Shown: one piece after another, positions 1-6,300 of the stretch
How the letters are laid out: each line of letters opens with the position of its first letter
How positions within the stretch are numbered: position 1 is the first letter of the stretch
Origin: Leptolyngbyaceae cyanobacterium CSSed165cm_216
Lineage (GTDB): Bacteria > Cyanobacteriota > Cyanobacteriia > Phormidesmidales > Phormidesmidaceae
DNA length: 18,497 bases
Assembly: GCA_007135385.1 (NCBI GenBank)
Contig: SLIY01000245.1
Coordinates: 1-18,497 of the forward strand
Direction: 5' to 3'
Made by a program: the position numbers and the translations under genes
Notes under the pieces: generated by a model
The model's database searches: none
The model's input: only the letters and a program-made list of their open reading frames with translations
Told to the model about the DNA's origin: nothing

Positions 1-83
1 AGCGGAGTCGATGTGGTTCCACCGAGCGGAGTCGATGTGGTTCCACCGAGCGGAGTCGATGTGGTTCCACCGAGCGGAGTCGA
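1..83. repeat. 24-bp tandem repeat, three full copies plus a partial one
   Basis: Three identical 24-bp units lie at 1-24, 25-48 and 49-72. A fourth matches for 11 bases (73-83) and then diverges. Each unit begins AGCGGAGTCGA and ends TTCCACCG. The CGAGCGGAGTCGA core, or its complement with ACTCCGCTCG, resembles a short dispersed intergenic repeat known from many bacterial genomes including cyanobacteria; that link is from memory. The array runs off the left edge, so the true copy number is unknown. No ORF with recognisable content spans it. Confidence 0.9.
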
Positions 84-198
84 GGTGTGGATGGTAATCA
101 TGACCAAAACCCTGCTACTGGACTAGCCTGAATCCTTCTCAGCCCAGCCAGCCACTGAGCTGAAGACCCCCTTACCCGGCGGCAGGACGCGATCGCGC

Positions 199-1734
199 CT
201 ATAGAGCCTGCTGCAACATTTGCTGGTGCTGGCGAACCGAGGCCAGGGTATTAGCCGTTATCAGCCCACTGGCGGCCACCGCTGGCAGACCAATCCCCGG
301 AAACGTTGAATCGCCAGTGCACAGCAGCCCTTTTAGCGGGGTTTTGGGGCCGGGCAATAGCCCCTGCTGGGGAGGCAAGCCGGGCCCATAGGTGCCCCGG
401 TGTCGCCGCAGAAACCGTTCGTGGGTGAGGGGGGTGCCGGTCAGTTCCACCTCGACCCGTTGGCGAATGTCAGGAATCACCCGCTCTAGGGCTTGCCACA
501 TGCAGGCGGCCCGTTCGGCCTTGAGGGCCTGGTACGCGGCTCCCTGCCGGTCTAGCCCCTGCCAGAGGTCATAGGGTTCGTTACCGGGGGTATAGACATG
601 AACCGTGTGCTTCCCCGGCGGGGCCAAGCTGGGGTCCAGCACTGTGGGTATCGACATCACCACCAGATTCTGGGGGGCGGTGATGGGGGTGTCCCAGTCG
701 TTGACCACAATGGCGTGGCAGGCCAGGTCAGGGGGAAGATCGGTGCCATCAATGCCTAAATGTAAATGCATAAAGCTTTCGCACTGGGGCGTAGCCTGGC
801 GCTCTTCCAGGAAGGCCTTGGGCAAAGCGCCGTCGGGAATCAAAGACAGGGTATCCCAAATGGAGGCGTTGGAAATCACCGCTTTATGGGCCTGCAAGGT
901 TTCCCCAGAGCGCAACACCACCCCTGTGGCCCGCTGGTCGGTGACCAAAATCTGCTCCACATGCGCCCCCAGGCGCAGGGTCCCCCCGTACTTTTTCAGC
1001 CCCCGCACCAGGGCGTTGACCAGGGCGGCACTACCGCCAATCGGGTAGTCGAGGGTGACCCCTGGGCGATACCATTCGGCAAACATAAAGGCCATCTCAG
1101 CGGTGCTGGTGCCGGTGGCTGGTAGCCCCGACAGCAAAAAGCAAAGTAAGTTCATCCAGTCGCGGATAAACCGATCGCTGACGGTGCGCTCCAAAATTTG
1201 ACTAAAGGGGGCGCTAGCCTGGGCCAACGCCGGTCCATTACGCAGTAGCGTCCAGGCATAGGGGGCAATGGTTTGTAGCACCCCCCAATCCCAGCGTAGG
1301 GCGGCGGGGGGCAGGGCAGTGGCGCCTCGCCCCAGGGGGGCCATGACCGCTTGCAACTGTCGCCATTCTTGGACGGCGGCGTCTCCCCGCAGGGTGCGCA
1401 GCACGTCACCAAACTGGTCGGCTCCCACCGTGGTGTCAAACTGGCCCTCAGGCATATAGACGCCCCAGGTGTCATAGTTGACCCAGTCCACGGTCTCGTC
1501 GATGGCATCCAGCACGTGGCGCAGCGGATTGGTGGAGGGACGATAGGACATCCCAGAATACAGGGAGGGGCCAGAGTCAAAGGTGAAGCCCTGGCGCTGA
1601 AAGCCATGGGCGGCCCCACCAGGGATGGTGTGGCTTTCACAGAGGGTGACGCTGTAGCCATAGCGGGCCAGCAATGCCCCGCAGCACAGGCCACCAATAC
1701 CGCTACCGATTACAACGATGTCAGATGAGGTCAT
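199..1734 (-). CDS. CrtISO-like / phytoene desaturase-family FAD-dependent oxidoreductase
   Basis: A 511-residue flavoprotein of the carotenoid desaturase/isomerase superfamily. The N-terminus has the dinucleotide-binding fold: GSGIGG at residues 10-15 after a hydrophobic strand, and the ribose-binding acid E33 in TLCESHTIPGG. The C-terminus carries the family FAD motif GDSTFPGIGLPAVAASG. Length fits the family, about 500 residues. The body (IPGGAAHGF, FDSGPSLYSG) differs from what I recall of genuine cyanobacterial prolycopene isomerase CrtH (IPGGSAGYF, FDVGASM), so this is probably a CrtISO-like paralogue; substrate unknown. The ATG at 1734 is chosen because it begins just before the Rossmann strand. 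The frame stays open 15 codons upstream, but that stretch is low-complexity. No carotenoid gene is adjacent. A chlorophyll- or quinone-related role cannot be excluded. Confidence 0.9.
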   Translation of the reverse strand: MTSSDIVVIGSGIGGLCCGALLARYGYSVTLCESHTIPGGAAHGFQRQGFTFDSGPSLYSGMSYRPSTNPLRHVLDAIDETVDWVNYDTWGVYMPEGQFDTTVGADQFGDVLRTLRGDAAVQEWRQLQAVMAPLGRGATALPPAALRWDWGVLQTIAPYAWTLLRNGPALAQASAPFSQILERTVSDRFIRDWMNLLCFLLSGLPATGTSTAEMAFMFAEWYRPGVTLDYPIGGSAALVNALVRGLKKYGGTLRLGAHVEQILVTDQRATGVVLRSGETLQAHKAVISNASIWDTLSLIPDGALPKAFLEERQATPQCESFMHLHLGIDGTDLPPDLACHAIVVNDWDTPITAPQNLVVMSIPTVLDPSLAPPGKHTVHVYTPGNEPYDLWQGLDRQGAAYQALKAERAACMWQALERVIPDIRQRVEVELTGTPLTHERFLRRHRGTYGPGLPPQQGLLPGPKTPLKGLLCTGDSTFPGIGLPAVAASGLITANTLASVRQHQQMLQQAL

Positions 1735-1745
1735 GCTTGTAGCCC

Positions 1746-1770
1746 AAGAACGAAAAGTGAAGAACGAAAA
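1746..1770. repeat. 11-bp direct repeat, 14-bp period
   Basis: AAGAACGAAAA occurs at 1746-1756 and again at 1760-1770. On the minus strand this puts two TTTTCGTTCTT tracts in the leader of the CrtISO-like gene, 12 to 36 bases before its ATG. It looks like a slippage duplication. A regulatory role is possible but unsupported. Confidence 0.75.
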
Positions 1771-2142
1771 ATGCAGCAATACTGGCTGGTTTTGGGGTCT
1801 AAGCCGCTGAGTTGTCCTAACCAGGGCTTCACCTGCAAGCGCTCAACATATTGTCTTTATCTTGGCGAACTGGCTCGGGGTTAGCAAACCCATGCAGGGT
1901 CAAGTGGCACTGAATTAAAGCTGGTGGGCAGTGCCTACCTGCCCTTGTCAAGGTGGTTGTGTAGATACTTGGTGAGAAAGCCAGATGGGCCGCTGGGAGG
2001 ATTTCGCTCCCCCAGGCCCCTGCGACCAAGGCGTTCCGCCGCCCTGGACCTCACGGAAGGGTTGGTCTGTGAGAACTGTTGTCGCGCTTCGCATTGCACA
2101 GGAAGAAGCGGTTGGCCTGTGGGGTAATCACCCCAAGCGCTA

Positions 2143-2180
2143 TCTCTTGAGCCCTAAATCTTCTCTTGAATCCTAAATCT
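2143..2180. repeat. 19-bp tandem duplication
   Basis: Two abutting 19-bp units (2143-2161 and 2162-2180) each begin TCTCTTGA and end CCTAAATCT, and differ at two adjacent positions (GC versus AT). The CCTAAATCT ending resembles short intergenic repeats of cyanobacteria, but I cannot confirm a family. Confidence 0.85.
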
Positions 2181-2276
2181 TAGGAACAGCTGGCAAATAC
2201 TTTCTTTCGCTAGGACACCTGGACAGGGCTGGCGGTGCCTACCCTACGGCTGGGTGGGCAAACTGAAGCGCCAGGT

Positions 2277-2966
2277 CTAATGGCCCAGCCGGTAGCCTTT
2301 GCCGTAAACCGTGTGGATAATCGGCAGGGTGCCTCGGGGTTCGACCTTACGGCGCAGTAGGCGCATTTGGGCGGCCAGCACATTGCTGCTGGGGGGTTCT
2401 TGGTCGCCCCAAACCCCTTGGTAAATTTGGTCGTGGGTCAACACCTGGTTGGGGTGACGCAGCAGATAGGCCAACAGCCGGGTTTCTTTATCTGACAGTT
2501 CGATCGGTTGCCCCTGGCGGTAGGCCAACTGATTGGCTTCGTCTAGCTCTAGCCCCTCAAAGCTGAGGCGAGGGGGGGCGGGCTCCCCCTGGGGCGACTC
2601 TGCTTGGAGCGATCGCCGCAGCAGCGCCCGCACCCGAGCCAGCAGTTCCCGCAACTCAAAGGGTTTGACCAGGTAGTCGTCGGCCCCGGCATCGAGGCCA
2701 TCGACCCGGTCATCCAGGGTGTCTTTGGCGGTGAGAAACAAGACAGGGGTATTATCCTGACGCGATCGCACCTGACGACAAATCTCCAAGCCGCTCAGCC
2801 CCGGGAGCATCCAATCCAGAATCAACAGGTCGTAGCTCCCTTGCCGGGCCAGAGCACAACCTTTGATACCCTCGGTGGCCACATCCACCTGATAGCCTTC
2901 GCGACGCAGCAGGCGGCTCAGGGGCTCGGTTAATTCCACCTCATCATCAACTAGCAGGATATTCAT
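2277..2966 (-). CDS. OmpR/PhoB-family response regulator (RppA/ManR-like)
   Basis: A 229-residue two-component regulator. The receiver domain (about 1-118) has the acidic pocket D7/D8, phosphoacceptor D51 in LILDWMLPG, T79 in LFLTAKD and K101 in YLVKPFE. After a short linker, a winged-helix domain (about 130-229) ends IIHTVYGKGYRLGH, typical of OmpR/PhoB. The N-terminus (ILLVDDEVELTEPLSRLLRREGYQVDVA) is closest, from memory, to the cyanobacterial RppA and ManR regulators (redox and manganese sensing); the exact orthologue is unresolved. The ATG at 2966 is preferred over a TTG one codon upstream. No histidine kinase gene is in the window. The gene lies 43 bp downstream of glpK on the same strand with no visible terminator, so read-through from glpK is possible. 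Confidence 0.95.
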   Translation of the reverse strand: MNILLVDDEVELTEPLSRLLRREGYQVDVATEGIKGCALARQGSYDLLILDWMLPGLSGLEICRQVRSRQDNTPVLFLTAKDTLDDRVDGLDAGADDYLVKPFELRELLARVRALLRRSLQAESPQGEPAPPRLSFEGLELDEANQLAYRQGQPIELSDKETRLLAYLLRHPNQVLTHDQIYQGVWGDQEPPSSNVLAAQMRLLRRKVEPRGTLPIIHTVYGKGYRLGH

Positions 2967-3009
2967 CAACCAGGCCAGGAAAAAATATCAATCGCGCAGG
3001 CTCGACCCA

Positions 3010-4527
3010 TTACTCCTCTATCCAACCTTTGGCTCGCTCCACCGCCTTCATCCATAAATGAAAGTCCGCCTGGGCGGTTTGCTGACGGGCACCCGGTTCA
3101 AACACCCGGTCAATGGGGCGACTTTCCACCAAGGCCCGGTAATCGTCCCAAAAGCCGACGGCCAGCCCAGCGGCAAAGGCGGCTCCCTGGGCGGTCACAT
3201 CCAACACCTCGGGGCGCTCCACCGGAATCCCCAGCACATCCGCTTGGAACTGCATCAAAAAGTCGTTGTTGCAGGCCCCCCCATCCACCACCAGCTGGCG
3301 AATGGGGGTACCGCTATCCTGGTTGACGGCGTTGACCACCTCGTTCACCTCAAAGGCGATCGCCTCCAACACCGACCGCACCAGATGTTCCCGTTGGGCG
3401 CTAGCGGTTAGCCCTTGAAACGAGCCCCGGGCATTCATATCCCAGTGGGGGGCGCCCAAGCCGCTGAGGGCCGGTACAAAGAAGACACCGTTATTGCCCC
3501 CGGCTTTTTGAGCTAAAAATTCGGTTTCAGCAGCGTTAGAAATCAACTGCAATCCATCCCGTAGCCACTGGATGCAGGCCCCGGCGGTAAACATACTGCC
3601 CTCGATCGCATAGCCGATTTTGGGATGGCGGGCATCGCCATTGGCCTGGGACCAGGCCACCGTTGATAGCAGCTGATTTTTCGATCGCACCACCTCATCG
3701 CCCGTATGGGATACCAAAAAGGCCCCGGTGCCATAGGTGCATTTCAGCAGCCCAGGGCGATCGCAGCCATGGCCGTATAACGCCGCCTGCTGGTCGCCAA
3801 AAATCGCCGCGATCGGAATTTCGGCCCCCAGAATAGCGGGGTCAGTGTAGCCAAAGCTGCCCACACTGGGTTTGATGGTCGGCATCATATGGGCCGGAAT
3901 ATCAAACAACGCCAGCAGGTCATCGTCCCAGTGGCCGTTATCGATATTCAGCAACATGGTGCGGCTGGCATTGCTGTGATCGGTGGCATGCACCTGCCGC
4001 CCCGTCAGGTTCCACAGCACCCAGCTATCGACCGTACCAGCTAGCACCTGGTCAAAATCAATCGGCGGGTCCGCTTCTTTTTTGGCCTGGTCCAGTAGCC
4101 AAGCCAGCTTGGTCGCCGAAAAGTAGGCATCCAGCACCAGGCCGGTGCGGTCGTAAATCTCTGCGGCTTTCCCCGCCGCTCGCAGTTGGTTACACAGGGG
4201 AGCTGTGCGTCGGTCTTGCCAAACAATCGCATTGGCTAGGGGGCGTCCGGTGCTGCTGTCCCACAGCAGGCAGGTTTCCCGCTGTACCGTCAGGCCAATC
4301 GCGGCAATATCCTTGGGGTTGAGACCGGCCTTGGAAATGGCCGATCCCATCGCCCAGTCAATTTCCTCCCAAATTTCCCGGGGGTTATGCTCGACCCATC
4401 CTGGTTGGGGGTAGTACTGGGTCAGCTCTCGGTAGGCCTGCCCAGCAATTTGACCCTCGCGGTCAAAGATAATGGCACGGTTGCCGGTGGTGCCCAAATC
4501 CAGGGCCATAATGTAGTTAGCGGTCAT
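3010..4527 (-). CDS. glpK: Glycerol kinase
   Basis: GlpK (505 residues; family about 500) phosphorylates glycerol with ATP to sn-glycerol 3-phosphate in the cytoplasm, feeding lipid synthesis and glycolysis. The N-terminal phosphate loop is LDLGTTGNRAIIFD (residues 9-22). Glycerol-binding residues fall where they do in the E. coli enzyme: R83/E84 (VQRET), Y135 and D245/Q246 (FGDQQ). The FGGY C-terminal half shows LSGLGAPHWD and VDGGACNNDFLMQ. The ATG at 4527 is chosen because MTANYIMALDLG matches the family start; the frame extends 24 codons to a GTG at 4599 without homology. GTTGNR in place of GTTSSR is, as far as I recall, usual for cyanobacterial GlpK. No glycerol facilitator or glycerol-3-phosphate dehydrogenase is nearby. 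Divergent from the HtrA gene. Confidence 0.97.
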   Translation of the reverse strand: MTANYIMALDLGTTGNRAIIFDREGQIAGQAYRELTQYYPQPGWVEHNPREIWEEIDWAMGSAISKAGLNPKDIAAIGLTVQRETCLLWDSSTGRPLANAIVWQDRRTAPLCNQLRAAGKAAEIYDRTGLVLDAYFSATKLAWLLDQAKKEADPPIDFDQVLAGTVDSWVLWNLTGRQVHATDHSNASRTMLLNIDNGHWDDDLLALFDIPAHMMPTIKPSVGSFGYTDPAILGAEIPIAAIFGDQQAALYGHGCDRPGLLKCTYGTGAFLVSHTGDEVVRSKNQLLSTVAWSQANGDARHPKIGYAIEGSMFTAGACIQWLRDGLQLISNAAETEFLAQKAGGNNGVFFVPALSGLGAPHWDMNARGSFQGLTASAQREHLVRSVLEAIAFEVNEVVNAVNQDSGTPIRQLVVDGGACNNDFLMQFQADVLGIPVERPEVLDVTAQGAAFAAGLAVGFWDDYRALVESRPIDRVFEPGARQQTAQADFHLWMKAVERAKGWIEE

Positions 4528-4813
4528 AATCGTTGCAGTGTGGGTACAGTAGGGTTGGTGCGACTCTAGCGCGATCAATGGACACCCCTCGGTACCCACC
4601 GATGAATCTAATAGTTTCTACAAATAAGCTTTCAGGAGAATGGCGAGGATAACCTCGAGTTTTAACAGCAATTTAACAAACTTAATGCTGACGCCATTCG
4701 GCCCCAGGGGTAGCTCACCCCCCGTCGGGTTCGGTATCCCCCTCCCCCTGGTTGTTAGCTGTTATGAAACAATTTTTGTAGTTGATGCTTACTGTCACAC
4801 AAAGGTCTGCCCT

Positions 4814-5962
4814 GTGAAACGAGGATTTTGGATCCCCCTAAAACGACTGCTGACCCTGGTTATAGTCAGCCTGATGGTGTTGACTACCGTACTGGTGTCT
4901 CCGGCCCAGGCCCAAACCGCTGTTGAAGCCGCCATTGGTGAAAAGAGCTTTGTGGCCCAGGCTGTCGGTAAGGTTGGTCCCGCAGTCGTGCGGATCGACA
5001 CCGAAAAAACCGTCACCCGCCGTGCCCCCGATCCGTTTTACGATGAGCCGTTTTTGCGTGACTTTTTCGGTGGCCTGCCCCGCCAACCCCAGGAAGAACT
5101 GCTACGGGGTCAGGGATCTGGGTTCATCATCGACCAGACCGGCAATATCTTAACCAATGCCCATGTGGTGAATGGAGCCGACCGGGTGGTGGTGACCCTC
5201 AAAGATGGCCGTAGCTTCGATGCCATTGTGGAAGGGGTAGATGATGTCACTGACCTGGCCGTGGTCAAAATTGATGACAGTGATGACACGCTGCCCACGG
5301 CCGTCCTGGGTAACTCTGACCTGGTGGATGTGGGGGATTGGGCGATCGCCGTAGGCAACCCCTTAGGCCTAGACAATACCGTTACCCTGGGCATCGTCAG
5401 CACCCTGAAGCGGTCCAGCAGTTCCGTGGGTATTCCGGGCAAGCGGCTGGAGTTCATCCAAACCGATGCTGCCATTAATCCGGGTAATTCTGGTGGTCCT
5501 CTGGTCAACCAAAATGGCGAAGTGATTGGCATTAACACCGCTATTCGGGCCGATGCCATGGGCATTGGCTTTGCTATCCCGATCAATAAGGCCAAAGAAA
5601 TTAAAGATCGGCTGGCCCTGGGTGAATCCATTGCCCATCCCTACATTGGGGTGCAAATTGCCACCTTTACCCCCGACATGGCCCGTCGCAACAATGAAGA
5701 TATCAATGCCGGCATGTACCTACCAGAAGTGGATGGGGTGCTGATTATTCGGGTCTTAGAAGGAACCCCAGCGGCGGCAGCGGGGCTGCGTCGGGGGGAT
5801 GTGATCGTGGCCGTAGACGATGCCCCGGTGAGGAATGCCGATGATCTACAACTTCGGGTCGAAGACACCACCATTGGCGATACCCTGCGGCTGGACATCC
5901 GCCGGGGCGATCGGGCCCAGGTGGTGCGGGTGAAAACGGCAGAATTACAGGATCAGAGTTAA
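4814..5962 (+). CDS. HhoA/HhoB/HtrA-family serine endopeptidase (Deg protease), exported
   Basis: A 382-residue Deg/HtrA protease. A signal peptide (KRGFWIPLKRLL, then a hydrophobic stretch, then AQA before Q34) sends it to the periplasm or thylakoid lumen. The trypsin-like domain has the catalytic triad H117 (LTNAHVV), D147 (TDLAVVKID) and S226 (NPGNSGGPLV). One C-terminal PDZ domain (about 270-378: GVLIIRVLEGTPAAAAGLRRGD) should bind exposed termini of misfolded proteins. Length matches cyanobacterial HhoA/HhoB, but I cannot say which of the three paralogues it is. The GTG at 4814 is chosen because it starts directly at the signal peptide and has AAAGG 8 bases upstream. The frame is open back to an ATG at 4640, but that would bury the signal peptide behind 58 residues, and the AGGAG there sits too close to the ATG. 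Confidence 0.95.
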   Translation: MKRGFWIPLKRLLTLVIVSLMVLTTVLVSPAQAQTAVEAAIGEKSFVAQAVGKVGPAVVRIDTEKTVTRRAPDPFYDEPFLRDFFGGLPRQPQEELLRGQGSGFIIDQTGNILTNAHVVNGADRVVVTLKDGRSFDAIVEGVDDVTDLAVVKIDDSDDTLPTAVLGNSDLVDVGDWAIAVGNPLGLDNTVTLGIVSTLKRSSSSVGIPGKRLEFIQTDAAINPGNSGGPLVNQNGEVIGINTAIRADAMGIGFAIPINKAKEIKDRLALGESIAHPYIGVQIATFTPDMARRNNEDINAGMYLPEVDGVLIIRVLEGTPAAAAGLRRGDVIVAVDDAPVRNADDLQLRVEDTTIGDTLRLDIRRGDRAQVVRVKTAELQDQS

Positions 5963-6038
5963 GCCTAGCGGTTGCTATTTAACGTCAGTTCGGGATAACG
6001 CTATCCCCTCCTTGGGCTACCGTATATACACATCTCGG

Positions 6039-6200
6039 CCCTCACCCCCAAGCCCTCTGGGCAGGCTACGCCAACAATCCCCCTCTCCCAAAAATGGGCG
6101 TAGCTTGCTTCTCGAAGAGTGGGGGAGGCCAGACAAGGCTTTCCGGCTCCCCTGCCTGGGAGAAGGGGTTGGGGGATGTAGAGCTTGCGCTTCCCGCAGG
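6039..6200. repeat. Composite dispersed repeat with imperfect inverted arms and nested short repeats
   Basis: The left arm 6039-6058 (CCCTCACCCCCAAGCCCTCT) is roughly complementary to the right arm 6160-6176 (AGAAGGGGTTGGGGGAT). A second C/G-rich pair lies inside (CCCCCTCTCCCA at 6079-6090; GTGGGGGAGG near 6119). Such arms are typical of an imperfect-palindrome intergenic repeat common in cyanobacteria. It appears interrupted by GCAGGCTACGCCAAC (6061-6075) and GGGCGTAGCTTGCTTCTCG (6096-6114), which resemble the short dispersed repeats (SDR) reported in Nostoc-type genomes. A further GCTTGCGCTTCCCGCAGGGT (6183-6202) follows the right arm. Family assignment is from memory. Confidence 0.75.
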
Positions 6201-6251
6201 GTGGGAAAAGCCCTGGCGGCAAAGGTTCTGGAACTTATGTGTACACAGTAG

Positions 6252-6274
6252 CCTTGGGAGAGGTGCTCCCAGGG
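6252..6274. terminator. Possible terminator hairpin between convergent genes
   Basis: CCTTGGGAG (6252-6260) and CTCCCAGGG (6266-6274) form a nine-pair stem with one G-T wobble and a 5-base loop. Neither strand has a T tract after it, so it is not a canonical intrinsic terminator. Its position between the 3' ends of two convergent genes is the main support. Confidence 0.35.
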
Positions 6275-6300
6275 CGGGGTGGGTTAAAACAAAGAATTTC

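Larger units (their letters stand above)
1735..2276. other. 542-bp gene-free stretch upstream of the CrtISO-like gene
   Basis: This space lies between the response-regulator stop and the oxidoreductase start, both on the minus strand, and should hold the oxidoreductase promoter. Two short direct repeats are visible (1746-1770 and 2143-2180; listed separately). Two small open frames (1829-2029 minus, 1924-2127 plus) have no recognisable motifs and no convincing ribosome site, so I do not call them. I see no clear -35/-10 pair or T-tailed hairpin. Confidence 0.7.
5963..6300. other. 338-bp space between convergent genes, filled with dispersed-repeat sequence
   Basis: No gene is supported here, although several frames are open by chance. 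The middle (about 6039-6200) is composite repeat DNA described separately. A hairpin at 6252-6274 is the only terminator candidate. The HtrA and subtilisin-family genes converge on this space. Confidence 0.75.

Noticed and set aside
1..83. CRISPR array
   Set aside because: The units abut with no variable spacers, so this is a simple tandem repeat.
1152..1697. 181-codon open frame antiparallel to the CrtISO-like gene
   Set aside because: It lies wholly inside a well-supported gene on the same strand in another frame, with a product rich in Pro, Cys and Trp, typical of a shadow frame in GC-rich DNA.
1829..2127. Small open frames on both strands in the 1735-2276 spacer
   Set aside because: No recognisable motif, no ribosome site, and the two frames overlap each other on opposite strands.
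4540..4599. 8-bp inverted repeat GTGGGTAC/GTACCCAC upstream of glpK
   Set aside because: Too short and too widely spaced to separate from chance; no supporting promoter element.
4640..4813. 58-codon N-terminal extension of the HtrA-family protein
   Set aside because: It would place the signal peptide internally, and the AGGAG at the ATG is too close to serve it. The GTG at 4814 fits much better.
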